Positions 27,523 through 37,329 of a stretch of DNA of 64,000 nt are shown piece by piece; position 1 is the stretch's first letter, and every line of letters starts with the position of its first letter. The translations under genes were made by a program, and so were the position numbers. The notes beneath the pieces are model-generated. The model ran no database searches. It was given only the letters and a program-made list of their open reading frames with translations, and was not told the origin of the DNA. The DNA is from Actinobacillus lignieresii (GTDB taxonomy: Bacteria; Pseudomonadota; Gammaproteobacteria; Enterobacterales; Pasteurellaceae), in assembly GCF_900444945.1 (NCBI RefSeq), contig NZ_UFRM01000001.1, forward strand, positions 382,501 through 446,500. Reading direction: 5' to 3'.

Positions 27523-27599
27523 CGGCGAGTAGCGCAGCTTGGTAGCGCAACTGGTTTGGGACCAGTGGGTCGTAGGTTCAAATCCTATCTCGCCGACCA
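27523..27599 (+). tRNA. tRNA-Pro (anticodon UGG)
   Basis: 77 bases with an encoded CCA. Acceptor CGGCGAG pairs with CTCGCCG. The anticodon arm CTGGT...ACCAG has loop TTTGGGA with anticodon TGG, and the T arm contains GTTCAAATC. Confidence 0.97.
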
Positions 27600-27644
27600 C
27601 TTTACTCTTTCATAAATATTTCTTCCTTATATATTTATCCCATT

Positions 27645-27721
<77 letters not shown>

Positions 27722-27896
27722 TTACTTTTCTATATATTTCAATCAGTTATACTTAAGTCTCATAAATTATTTTGCTACATAAAACGTGCTTTGTAACCTA
27801 TTTGTACCGGTATATTTTATGCGTTGCATAAATGTGAAAAGCATCCGTATTGATATACGGCATTTTGCGTTGAGAAATTTAATGTTTTTAGATAAA

Positions 27897-27924
27897 AATA
27901 AGCGGTCAAATTTGACCGCTTATT
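27897..27924 (-). terminator. Perfect palindrome ending the formate dehydrogenase operon
   Basis: A 28-base perfect palindrome, AATAAGCGGTCAAA and its exact complement, lies just downstream of fdhE. It contains two facing uptake-signal cores and has T-rich ends. Confidence 0.85.
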
Positions 27925-27933
27925 AGTAAAGGA

Positions 27934-28851
27934 TTATTCGACTTGGAATAAGAACGGATTTAGGCCGCTGCGCGCAAAGCCTTTCTGTTCCATTTCCGCA
28001 TCTAAGAATAGCGTGCCTAAATCGTCCGCAACCGGTTCCACGTGCGGATCTTTTTCTTGATAAAGCACTTTCAAATAACTTTCACAATCGCCGCAACTTT
28101 CGGCTTTTACTGGCGCATCTACACTATCAATACTCCAATAATCCAATTTTCCGCTTTGATCGCAAACGGAGCATTGCGAACGCACCATATTCCATTCGCT
28201 TTCGCATAGAGAACAGTGTAAATAGCGTAAGCCTTGCGTATCGCCAAAATGTACCACACTTACGATAGGCGCAGAGTCACAAACCGGACAAGTATGACGT
28301 TCGCCGACTTCCGTTTGCGTATTACGCGGTAGCTGTTGGGCTAATTGCGTCCAATAAAGCGATAACGCCGCCCATAAGAATACCGCTTTATCCGCACCGA
28401 CAGCTTCATAACGTTCATTAAGTAAATCGTCGGCTAACGCTTCCAGTTCGGAAGTGGATGATTTCTCTAATAACTCAATCGTTGCCAACATCGTGTCGTT
28501 AGCATAGGGTTTAAATTTCTCAGTTAATAACAAAAGCAATTCGCGCCATTCGCTTGAACGCTTAAAGGTTTTGGTATTCAGCGGTTTTTGTCCGTTTGAT
28601 TCTTCAATGCAAGCGGTTAATTTTTCCGTATAATTTGCAATGGGATGATTTTCCAATAAATCTAACTGTACTTCGGAAAGATTCGCCGCAAATTCCAAGT
28701 AATCGCCGAACGGATTATTTTCAGCCAATTGGCGTAATCGTTTGGCGCGACGAAAATATAGGTTCTTCGGATTAGCGAATAATAAAGGCGGATTTTGAAA
28801 CGAGCTTGCAGCTTGTTTAATTTCGTTTTCGGGTAAAATTCGGATACTCAT
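27934..28851 (-). CDS. fdhE: Formate dehydrogenase accessory protein FdhE
   Basis: Cytoplasmic maturation factor for respiratory formate dehydrogenases. The 305 residues carry four zinc/iron-type Cys pairs in the C-terminal half ([32 protein letters not shown]; about 187-270), characteristic of FdhE. It is the last gene of the fdn operon, separated from fdnI by 109 bases with a palindrome. Confidence 0.95.
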   Translation of the reverse strand: MSIRILPENEIKQAASSFQNPPLLFANPKNLYFRRAKRLRQLAENNPFGDYLEFAANLSEVQLDLLENHPIANYTEKLTACIEESNGQKPLNTKTFKRSSEWRELLLLLTEKFKPYANDTMLATIELLEKSSTSELEALADDLLNERYEAVGADKAVFLWAALSLYWTQLAQQLPRNTQTEVGERHTCPVCDSAPIVSVVHFGDTQGLRYLHCSLCESEWNMVRSQCSVCDQSGKLDYWSIDSVDAPVKAESCGDCESYLKVLYQEKDPHVEPVADDLGTLFLDAEMEQKGFARSGLNPFLFQVE

Positions 28852-28920
28852 ATTATGTTCTCTCGTTAAATCTTGCTAAATTCCCTTAGTCAAAAGAAAT
28901 TTAGCAAGTATTTAAAAATA

Positions 28921-28944
28921 AAGTGCGGTAAGTTTACCGCACTT
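28921..28944 (-). terminator. Palindrome of two Hin-type uptake signals
   Basis: AAGTGCGGTAA and TTACCGCACTT face each other around a short loop between fdnI and fdhE. These are Haemophilus-type uptake cores, unlike the Apl-type cores elsewhere in the window. It could weaken readthrough into fdhE. Confidence 0.7.
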
Positions 28945-28960
28945 GTATCTTTAAAAAGAA

Positions 28961-29632
28961 TTAGTTATTTCTGTTCGCTTGTTTTTCAAGCTCGGGTAAT
29001 ACTTCTTCTTTAAGCCATTTCGGATGGTGTTTTTTCGCCCAACGAACGGTTACCCAACCTTCAACCATACCGCGGATAGAACCTTTCACCCAGAATGCCA
29101 TATACATATGTACCAAAATACCGGTAAACAATGCGAAGGCACTAGCAGAGTGAAGCAAGATCGCAATACGTAAAGTTTGAATTGAGAAGTTATCGGAGAA
29201 ATATTTTCTCCACATGATAATGCCCGTAATTAAAAGGGTGAACATTGCCAAAATCAAGGTCCAGAACAACATTTTCTGACCGAGATTATATTTACCGTTA
29301 TAAGCAACGGCGTGTTCGTTACCTTTTAATACTTCAACAATCCCTTTTGCCCAGCGAATATCGTTTTTCTCCGGGATATTATGATGCCAGTAAATGATCG
29401 CCATAATAATAAAGGCGATAAACATCACAATACCGGTAAACGGATGGATCGCTCGTGCAAGTTGCGGCGTACCTAAGATCTCGGTTAGCCATGCGAAATC
29501 CGGGAAGAAAAACGCCACACCGGTAAACATGGTTAAGAAGAACGAGATAACCAAGAACCAGTGGCTGACACGGGCAAGCGGTTTATGACGAACGATTTTG
29601 GTATCATTCGTAATTTCAAATTTCTTACTCAT
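28961..29632 (-). CDS. fdnI: Formate dehydrogenase cytochrome b556 subunit
   Basis: Membrane gamma subunit that passes electrons from FdxH to menaquinone. About 223 residues with four membrane helices (for example [32 protein letters not shown]) and haem-binding His residues (ARVSHW, HPFTG, HSASAF). The start at 29632 ([10 protein letters not shown]) is chosen as the family-like one; it overlaps the fdxH end by 8 bases, so upstream in-frame codons are part of fdxH. Confidence 0.93.
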   Translation of the reverse strand: MSKKFEITNDTKIVRHKPLARVSHWFLVISFFLTMFTGVAFFFPDFAWLTEILGTPQLARAIHPFTGIVMFIAFIIMAIIYWHHNIPEKNDIRWAKGIVEVLKGNEHAVAYNGKYNLGQKMLFWTLILAMFTLLITGIIMWRKYFSDNFSIQTLRIAILLHSASAFALFTGILVHMYMAFWVKGSIRGMVEGWVTVRWAKKHHPKWLKEEVLPELEKQANRNN

Positions 29633-30524
29633 GTTTTTCTCCTTCCTCATGGTGATCTTCAACATCTTCTTCAATGTTCGGACCAACAGTTACATAGTGT
29701 GCAACTTCAGCAAGTGCCAAGCCGCCCATTGCGATAGCCGCAACCGGTTTCAAGACGTCTTTCCAAAGTGTAACTGTCGGGTCGATACCCGGATCTTTCG
29801 GTAAACCGGAATATAATTCAGGTTTATCCGCATGGTGCAATACATACATTACGTGCGTACCGCCCACACCTTCCGGGTTATAAATACCGGCATTTTCGTA
29901 GCCGCGACTTTTCAGATCCGCAACACGTTGTTCACCGTAGTGAAGCATTTCTTCTTTAGAACCGAAACGAATCGCACCTGTCGGACAGGTTTTCACACAT
30001 GCCGGTTCTTGACCTACGTTCACACGATCCACGCAAAGGGTACATTTGTACACACGGTTATCGTTGTCATTCATACGAGGAATGTTGAACGGACAACCCG
30101 CAATACAGTAACCGCAACCGATACATTTATCGGATTGGAAGTCCACGATACCGTTAGCATATTGAATGATTGCACCCGGTGCCGGACATGCTTTTAAGCA
30201 GCCCGGTTCCGCACAGTGCATACAACCGTCTTTGCGAATTAACCATTCCAAGCGGTCGTTTTCTTCCACTTCGTTGAACTTCATCACCGTCCATTGTTCG
30301 GCATTTAAATCACGAGGGTTATCGTAAACCCCTACGCATTCTTCTTGCGGCGCACGGAGATCATTCCATTCCGAACAAGCCACTTGACAGGCTTTACAAC
30401 CGATACAAGTCGAAACATCGATAAGTTTTGCAACTTCAATCACATTATCACGCGCCTGTGGCGGTGGCGTGACGAAGGAAGTTGCTGAGATTTTAATAAT
30501 GTTTTGGTCTTGAACTGCTGACAT
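29625..30524 (-). CDS. fdxH: Formate dehydrogenase iron-sulfur subunit
   Basis: Periplasm-facing electron-transfer subunit of 299 residues with four [4Fe-4S] Cys groups: [11 protein letters not shown] (about 38-48), [27 protein letters not shown] and [22 protein letters not shown]-terminal membrane helix ([20 protein letters not shown]) anchors it. Its start overlaps the fdnG stop, and it has no own signal peptide because it is exported with the Tat-dependent alpha subunit. Confidence 0.95.
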   Translation of the reverse strand: MSAVQDQNIIKISATSFVTPPPQARDNVIEVAKLIDVSTCIGCKACQVACSEWNDLRAPQEECVGVYDNPRDLNAEQWTVMKFNEVEENDRLEWLIRKDGCMHCAEPGCLKACPAPGAIIQYANGIVDFQSDKCIGCGYCIAGCPFNIPRMNDNDNRVYKCTLCVDRVNVGQEPACVKTCPTGAIRFGSKEEMLHYGEQRVADLKSRGYENAGIYNPEGVGGTHVMYVLHHADKPELYSGLPKDPGIDPTVTLWKDVLKPVAAIAMGGLALAEVAHYVTVGPNIEEDVEDHHEEGEKHE

Positions 30525-33500
30525 TATGCCACCTCCGAAACTTTCTCAATGTTCACAAGGAATGTTTTATATTCAGGCGTTAAAGTATTACCGTCACCTA
30601 CACGACCTGTAAGTTTATTAGCAAGATGACCTTTATTACCTACCGATTTAAATCCGCCGTGAATCGGAATACCGACCGTATGGATTTCTTTACCGTCCGC
30701 CATAAGCGGTTTAATACGTTTTGTTACTACCGCTTTGGTTTTAATATAACCGCGTTTTGAAGTAATTTTTACCGTATCGCCATGGCTGATACCTTTCAGT
30801 GCGGCAAGTTGTTCGCTGATTTCCACAAACGGCTCAGGCTGCGCAATCATATTTAGTTGCGAATGCTTAGTCCACCAGTGGAAATGCTCGGTTAAACGAT
30901 ATGTCGTTCCTACGAATGGGAACTCGTCCGCCGTACCGAAGCGATCTTTATCTCTCGGTAAAATACGCGCAACCGGGTTTGAAACCACGTTCGGATGTAA
31001 CGGGTTCGTGCCAATCGGCGTTTCAATCGGTTCATAGTGTTCCGGGAACGGTCCTTCAGCCAATTGCGGTGCAAATAAATGCGATACACCGTCGTTTGTC
31101 ATGATAAACGGCATTACAGGGCTATTTGGTGCCGCAGTACCGAAGTCCGCTACATCAATATAGTTCCAGTTCTTACCATTCCATTTTAGTAACTGACGTT
31201 TAGGGTTCCACGGTTTACCCGTTAAGTCCGCCGAAGCTCGGTTATATACGATACGACGGTTGAGCGGCCATGCAAACGACCAACCTAACGTATTACCTAA
31301 ACCTGAAGGGTCGGAATTATCACGGTTTGCCATTTGGTTACCTTTTGGCGTCCACTGACCGGTATAGATCCAGCAAACGGAAGAGGTTGAACCGTCAGCA
31401 CGAAGTAATGCGAAACTTGAAAGTAAATCACCTTTTTTCGCTACTAAGTTACCGTTGGTATCGTACAGATCTTCTAATGCGTAACCGTTATTTTCTTTCG
31501 CAATTTCATCCGCTTTCGGCTCGAGCGGATTTGCATAATCCCAGCTCATCGCTTCAAAGCTTTCTAAGCCTTTACCGCCTTCTTTGTGATACATTTCCAT
31601 CATCACTTCACGGATTTCTGCAAGAATGTCTACGTCCGGTTTTGCTTCTTTCGGTGGTTCCGATGCTTTCCAGTGCCATTGTAACCAACGACCTGAGTTT
31701 GCAATCGAACCGTCTTCTTCCGCAAAACAAATACTCGGCAAACGGAATACTTCGGTTTGAATTTCCGCCGGATTCACATCATTCAATTCACCATGGTTTT
31801 TCCAGAATTCCGACGTATCGGTCGCTAACGGATCCATAATGACTAAGAATTTTAATTTACGTAACGCACTTGAAATTTTGTTCGAGTCAGGGTAAGACGC
31901 TAACGGGTTATAACCTTGGCAGAGATAACCTGTGACTTTACCTTGATCCATCAAGTCAATAAAACGGAAATGATCTAAACGGTATTTCAACTGTTTCGGT
32001 AAATAGTGATAACCGAATTCATTGTCTTTAGTCGCTTTATCGCCATAGAACGATTTCAACATACTCACCATAAATTTCGGTGTGTTTTGCCAGTAGTTTA
32101 CCTGACCTTCCACCGCTGTTTTCGGTGTAATACGGTTTAAGAACGATTCAAGCGTCGTATCCGATTCCGTCGGTAATGGAATATAACCCGGTAACATATG
32201 AGGGAATAAGCCCATATCTGTCGTACCTTGTACGTTCGAGTGACCGCGTAATGCGTTTACGCCGCCGCCTGCCATACCGATATTACCTAATAGCAATTGG
32301 ATAATTGCCATCGTACGAATATTCTGTGAACCGACAGTATGTTGTGTCCAACCTAACGCATATAAGAATGTTGTCGTTCTTTCCGGCGTAGCCGTTGATG
32401 CGATAGTTTGCGCAAATTCTAAGAATTTGTCTTGTTTAGTACCACAAATACGCTCCACCATTTCCGGTGTATAACGTTCAACGTGTTTTTTCAATAAATT
32501 GATAACGCAACGCGGATCTTGTAACGTCATATCACGTTTCGGCTGACCGTTTTCATCAAGCTGATAAGTCCAAGTCGATTTATCGTAGCTACGTTTTACT
32601 TCGTCGTAACCGGTAAATAAACCGTCTTCAAAACCAAAACCTTCGTTGATTAAGAAACTTGCGTTAGTGTAATGTTTAACGTATTCGTGTTGAATTTTAT
32701 CGTTATCGAGTAGGTATTTAATTACGCCTGATAAGAACGTAATATCCGTACCGGAACGAATCGGAGAATAGAAATCCGCAACGGATGCCGTACGGTTAAA
32801 ACGTGGATCAACCACCATTAACTTCGCACCGTTTTGTTTTTTCGCTTCGATTGCCCAGCGGAAACCGACAGGGTGAGCTTCAGCGGCATTACCGCCCATT
32901 ACTACCACTACGTCCGCATTTTTGATATCCACCCAGTGGTTTGTCATGGCACCGCGACCAAATGTTGGAGCAAGACTTGCTACCGTTGGTCCGTGTCAGG
33001 TACTCGCTACTTGGTCAATAACAACTAAACCGAGTGCTCGCGCCCATTTCTGAGAGATAAGAGAGGTTTCGTTACTTGTTGCAGAACCGCAAAGTAAACC
33101 GGTAGTAGTCCAACGATTGACGACTGTACCTTCTTCATTGACATCTTGCCAGTTCGCATCACGGTCTTCTTTCATTAATTTTGCAATACGATGAATCGCG
33201 TCGTGCCAAGAAATTCGTTCCCATTTATCCGAACCCGGCGCGCGGTATTCAGGATATTGTAAACGATTCGGACTGTTTACATAGTCTAATACGCCTGCGC
33301 CTTTAGGACAAAGTGCGCCGCGACTTACCGGATGGTCAGGATCGCCTTCCACATGGAAAAGTTTTCCTCTTGAATTCATTGAACCGTCGCCGAGGCTATA
33401 CATCAACATACCACAGCCGACAGAACAGTATGTACAGGTTTGGCGAGTTTCTTTTGCACGCAAAAGTTTATATTCGCGCGGGGCTGCCAATGCGGTTGCC

Positions 33501-33583
33501 GGGGCAAAGCCCAACATCGCCGCAGAAGTACCCGCCATACCACCTGCACAGACCTTAAAGAACTTACGTCTTGAGATCTGCAT
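30524..33583 (-). CDS. fdnG: Formate dehydrogenase-N major subunit, selenocysteine protein
   Basis: Oxidises formate in the periplasm using a molybdopterin guanine dinucleotide cofactor. About 1019 residues when the in-frame TGA at 32996-32998 is read as selenocysteine. A twin-arginine signal ([12 protein letters not shown]) and a [4Fe-4S] site ([13 protein letters not shown]) come first. The residues after Sec are [17 protein letters not shown], as in E. coli FdnG, where Sec is at the same place. Start ATG at 33583 follows GGAG. The two halves would wrongly be called separate genes without recoding. Confidence 0.95.
32956..32998 (-). promoter_or_regulatory. Selenocysteine codon and bacterial SECIS element
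   Basis: Starting with TGA as base 1, the mRNA forms a lower stem GACCAA/TTGGTC and an apical stem GG-AGCA/TGCT-CC with loop AGTCT. A bulged U at position 17 matches the SelB-binding requirement of bacterial SECIS hairpins. Confidence 0.92.
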
Positions 33584-34000
33584 AATCACTCCTAAAAATA
33601 GAACATTAACCACAAATTAATGTAAATAACCAACACTTTAACTGCATCGCAATACATTTAAAGTAAAGGCTATTATTTACCTTTAAAGATAATAAGCCAT
33701 ACCTCATCGTAAGTAAAAACAGCATTATTTACACTGGATTTGATATAACTTAAATATTCGGTGTAATAGTATCAGAATCAGAAAATTTTATAAGGCTTTT
33801 TTCAATTTTTTAACAATTTTTCCCTAGTAAATACAAGAAAAAATCGCAAAAATGTTAAAAAAATGTTAATTAATGAGAATGATTTTTATTGTGCGAAAAA
33901 TAAAGTGAGTATAGACTGTAATAAAACCTATATATTTCTATTCATAAAAAAATTGTAAAATAAATAATATGGTATTAGCGTATTAAAGATAGGATAAGTG
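33584..34000. promoter_or_regulatory. Divergent fdnG-fdhD regulatory region with candidate Fur and FNR-like sites
   Basis: This 417-base AT-rich gap holds no gene. ATTAATGAGAATGATTTTT (33869-33887) matches 14 of 19 positions of the Fur box consensus. TTGATATAACTTAAA (33740-33754) has one good FNR half-site (TTGAT) and a poor second one. Formate dehydrogenases are usually FNR/Nar-controlled. Both sites are candidates seen by eye only. Confidence 0.45.
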
Positions 34001-34807
34001 ATGAATATAATCACACAAACACAAGCGGTTAAATTACAGCAATTTGTTACGACCGAATTTCAAGAAAACCTTATTTGTGAAGTACCGGTGGCATTAGTAT
34101 ATAACGGGATTTCTCATGCGGTAATGATGACGACTCCACAAGATTTGGAAGATTTTGCATTAGGTTTTTCATTGGCGGAAGGTATTTTAACCGATAAACA
34201 AGAGCTATACGGCTTGGATGTGATTGAGCAATGCAACGGCATTGAAGTACAAATGGAGATCGCTACTCGCCAATTTGTGGCATTGAAAGAAAAGCGCCGT
34301 TCGATGACCGGCAGAACTGGCTGTGGAATTTGCGGGGTAGAGCAGTTGGAACAAGTCAGTCAAAGTTGCAAATTTTTGCAAAAAAACGACCGCTTGCAAG
34401 CGGTAAATCCGCAAATATTCGATGCTTGTTTACAGCAACTCGAGCAAGCGCAATGGTTGGCTCAACAAACCGGTGCAAGCCATGCGGCGGCATTTTTTTC
34501 TCCGCAGGGGGCATTGCTTGCAATTCGAGAAGACGTCGGCAGACACGTAGCGTTGGATAAATTGATCGGTTGGTATGCGAAAGCGGGTAAACCGCTCGGT
34601 TTTGTGTTTGTGACCAGCCGCGCCAGTTTTGAGATGGTGCAAAAATGTTTGGCGGTCGGAATTGAAATGTTATGTGCAATTTCCGCAACAACCGCACTAG
34701 CGGTAGAAATTGCACAGGCGCATGATTTTACCTTGAGCGCTTTTACTCGCAAAGGAAAAGCGACTGTGTATTCCGGAGAGAAACGTTTATTCTTGGAGAA
34801 TGCATAA
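34001..34807 (+). CDS. fdhD: Formate dehydrogenase sulfurtransferase FdhD
   Basis: Transfers sulfur from IscS to the molybdenum cofactor, needed for formate dehydrogenase activity. About 268 residues with the conserved Cys pair in RTGCGICGVEQL (about 107-118) and C-terminal cofactor-binding motifs (REDVGRHVALDKLIGW, VTSRASFEMVQK). ATG at 34001 follows AGGA by six bases. Divergent from fdnG, and nearly touching the next gene. Confidence 0.95.
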   Translation: MNIITQTQAVKLQQFVTTEFQENLICEVPVALVYNGISHAVMMTTPQDLEDFALGFSLAEGILTDKQELYGLDVIEQCNGIEVQMEIATRQFVALKEKRRSMTGRTGCGICGVEQLEQVSQSCKFLQKNDRLQAVNPQIFDACLQQLEQAQWLAQQTGASHAAAFFSPQGALLAIREDVGRHVALDKLIGWYAKAGKPLGFVFVTSRASFEMVQKCLAVGIEMLCAISATTALAVEIAQAHDFTLSAFTRKGKATVYSGEKRLFLENA

Positions 34808-34808
34808 T

Positions 34809-35741
34809 ATGGAAATCGCTTTCTTATTAGCAGAGAAAATCGCTCAATTAACCATCATTGTGTTGCTTGGTTATTTGTTGGTGAAGCTGAAATTGCTGAC
34901 TTCGGAACAAAGCTATCCGATTTCGGTTATCGGGCTGTATATTATTAGCCCATCTATGTTGATTACTGCTTTTCAAATCGAATATTCGGAAGCCATTCTA
35001 CACGGTTTATATCTGTCTTTCGGTATGGCGATTCTGTTAAGCGGTTTGCTGATTTTAATCGGCAAAATATTAAAACCGATTTTCAAATTAAGTAATTTGG
35101 AACACGCCACCGCTATTTATTCCAATTCTGGAAATTTGATTATTCCTCTGGTCGCTTCGCTATTTGGCAATGAATGGGTGATTTATGCCACCGGTTTTAT
35201 GGTGGTACAGAATTTCTTGTTTTGGTCGCATTTACGGATGTTATTGTGCGGTAAGGGCGAAGTGTCGTTTAAGAAGATCGTTACCAATATCAATATTCTT
35301 GCGATTGTGATCGGTATGTTGTTGTTCCTGTTACAAATAAAATTGCCGAATGTGATTGGCGGTACTTTGGCTTGGCTCGGCGATATGATCGGACCGATGG
35401 CGATGTTAGTGGCGGGAATGTTGATTGCATCGATTCCGGTTAAAGAGATTATGGCGGATAAGCGTATTTATCTGGTTTCGTTTCTTCGTTTGATTTTTAT
35501 CCCGCTGATTTTATTAGTGATTGTGAAAACGTTCGACTTTGGCAGTTGGGTGGCGGAAAACGGCGCGACTATTGCGATGATTAGCTTTTTAGCAACTACC
35601 AGTCCTTCGGCGGCAACCGTTACCCAAATGGCGGTGGTGTATAAGCAAGATGCAAGAAAAGCCAGTGCGATTTACGGCGTAACCACCTTGCTTTGTGTAT
35701 TCACGATGCCGTTGATTATTGCCTTATATCAGTGGCTTTAA
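34809..35741 (+). CDS. AEC-family (auxin efflux carrier-like) transporter
   Basis: Inner-membrane protein of about 310 residues with ten hydrophobic segments and AEC family features (YSNSGNLIIPLVASLFG, LTWLGDMIGPMAMLVAGMLI-like, TTSPSAATVTQMAVVY). Its start lies one base after the fdhD stop, so the pair is coupled. Relatives carry malate, malonate or other carboxylates; formate is not established. The start at 34809 avoids overlap with fdhD. Confidence 0.85.
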   Translation: MEIAFLLAEKIAQLTIIVLLGYLLVKLKLLTSEQSYPISVIGLYIISPSMLITAFQIEYSEAILHGLYLSFGMAILLSGLLILIGKILKPIFKLSNLEHATAIYSNSGNLIIPLVASLFGNEWVIYATGFMVVQNFLFWSHLRMLLCGKGEVSFKKIVTNINILAIVIGMLLFLLQIKLPNVIGGTLAWLGDMIGPMAMLVAGMLIASIPVKEIMADKRIYLVSFLRLIFIPLILLVIVKTFDFGSWVAENGATIAMISFLATTSPSAATVTQMAVVYKQDARKASAIYGVTTLLCVFTMPLIIALYQWL

Positions 35742-35748
35742 GGCAAAA

Positions 35749-35808
35749 GCAAGCGGTTTGTTTTGTGAAATATTTTGCAAATACTTTTCTAAAACAGACC
35801 GCTTGTTT
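35749..35808. terminator. Bidirectional terminator between transporter and ydgA-like gene
   Basis: CAAGCGGTTTGTTTT pairs with AAAACAGACCGCTTG (one mismatch) between convergent genes, with T-rich ends. Confidence 0.75.
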
Positions 35809-35823
35809 ACGGCTTTTCAGTTG

Positions 35824-37239
35824 TTACTGACCTAAGCTGCCGGCGCCGAACATAATGGCGAATAGTGCCATTTGCAATTCCGATTCCGAAACCTCTCTGC
35901 CGTTTAAAATCACTTTGCCGTTTTCAATGCTCAGTGCGGTTTTAATATTCTCGGCATCAACGGTTGCCAAAGCTGATTGTTGTGCGGAGTTCGTCAATTC
36001 TTGTACCAGCAGTTTTGCATTCTCTTCCGGCGTGCCGACGTAATCTTCCGCTGAAACGGATAGCCATTGGGTTGCAAATTCTTCACTTGCCGCAAGATTT
36101 AAATTGAGGTTTAAATGGGACGGCTTAAAGATTTTCAACATCTCTTGAATAGAACCCGCTTGTGACATTTGGGCGATATCAAATTTATCCAAATCCAAGT
36201 TAAGGTTGAAGGTGTTTTTACCTTTAGCGTTTTCAAGCGAAAGCTCACTGATTTTTAATTTCGGTGCTTGGCTTACCAATGCCATTACGACCGATTGAAT
36301 CTGTTGTTCTACTTCCGGCGATTCATTCTCCAATTTATCCGACAGTAACATTAATTCATTAAACGATTTGGCATCAATATCCATTGCGATATCCGCTTGG
36401 AATTTACCTAAATCCGCAGTTTTGTTACTTTCGGTCCAATCCGTTTTAATCGAAAAATTACCGCTGCTTAGCATACGATCGTCGGCTATTTTACTGGTAC
36501 CTTTAGAGGTAAACTCATTGAGGTTTACAATCCGATTTTTATCGTTAGCAAAGGCAAGTTTTTTAAATGAAATTTGGTAATCGCCGATGCCTTTTAATTC
36601 GGGATATTTCGTATCTTTAATATAGTCGGCATCATAATTTAAATCGGTAATTTCAATTTTCTCGTCATTTTCCTGACTTTTGATTTTAATAAAATCCGCA
36701 TTGAGTTTCTGTTTACCGAAACCGGTATAGTCGCCTTCAAAATGAATTTTTGAGGTTTCGACGGTTTCGGATTTGACCGGATTCAACGTCGCGTTACCGG
36801 CGACTTCGCCGGCGTAATTTACATTCGTGGTCGCAACCAAAATTTCATGATTGGCAAAATAGGTTTTGATATGCTCATCAACGGCGGAAAGACGAGATTC
36901 GCCGCTTAATAACATTGGCATTAGATTACCTTTTAATAAGCGGTTTAGCGGGATAGGACCGTGATAAACTTTATCGTTGCCTTTAAACGTAAAGGTTTTT
37001 TCTCCGTCTTTAATATTCACGTTATATTGAACGTCGGAACTAAAAACGCCTTTAGCGAGTTTCACCTCACTAATCTCGGCGTTTACGCCGTAAAGATTTA
37101 AACCTTTTAAGCTGTCGTTAAGTTGCTCAAGTAAGGCAGGATAACGTTGTTCGATTTGATTACCGGTGTACCATGCACCGCCGGTCGTCACAGCGGCTAA
37201 TACCGCAATCGCGGACAATGCCATTGTTGATTTTTTCAT
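35824..37239 (-). CDS. YdgA-family (DUF945) protein
   Basis: A 471-residue protein with an N-terminal signal or anchor (MALSAIAVLAAVTTGGAWYTG) and a long periplasmic region with DUF945 features (IEQRYPALLEQLN, GPIPLNRLLKGNLMP, LNLNLDLDKFDIAQMSQ). Related proteins are large envelope proteins of AsmA-like character. The molecular role is not known. The gene is flanked by terminators and stands alone. Confidence 0.82.
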   Translation of the reverse strand: MKKSTMALSAIAVLAAVTTGGAWYTGNQIEQRYPALLEQLNDSLKGLNLYGVNAEISEVKLAKGVFSSDVQYNVNIKDGEKTFTFKGNDKVYHGPIPLNRLLKGNLMPMLLSGESRLSAVDEHIKTYFANHEILVATTNVNYAGEVAGNATLNPVKSETVETSKIHFEGDYTGFGKQKLNADFIKIKSQENDEKIEITDLNYDADYIKDTKYPELKGIGDYQISFKKLAFANDKNRIVNLNEFTSKGTSKIADDRMLSSGNFSIKTDWTESNKTADLGKFQADIAMDIDAKSFNELMLLSDKLENESPEVEQQIQSVVMALVSQAPKLKISELSLENAKGKNTFNLNLDLDKFDIAQMSQAGSIQEMLKIFKPSHLNLNLNLAASEEFATQWLSVSAEDYVGTPEENAKLLVQELTNSAQQSALATVDAENIKTALSIENGKVILNGREVSESELQMALFAIMFGAGSLGQ

Positions 37240-37284
37240 TATAGAATCCTTAAAGAAAGCGCGGAACGATAGCTAGATTCTAAT

Positions 37285-37318
37285 AAAAAACCGGACGATT
37301 GTAAAAGTCCGGTTTTTT
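37285..37318 (-). terminator. Terminator between fadJ and the ydgA-like gene
   Basis: AAAAAACCGGAC pairs perfectly with GTCCGGTTTTTT around a ten-base loop. It ends the ydgA-like transcript on the minus strand. Confidence 0.85.
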
Positions 37319-37329
37319 AGTCAAGTATC

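Noticed and set aside
30524..33583. fdnG as two broken genes because of the in-frame TGA
   Set aside because: The TGA sits exactly at the selenocysteine position of FdnG and is followed by a well-formed SECIS hairpin.
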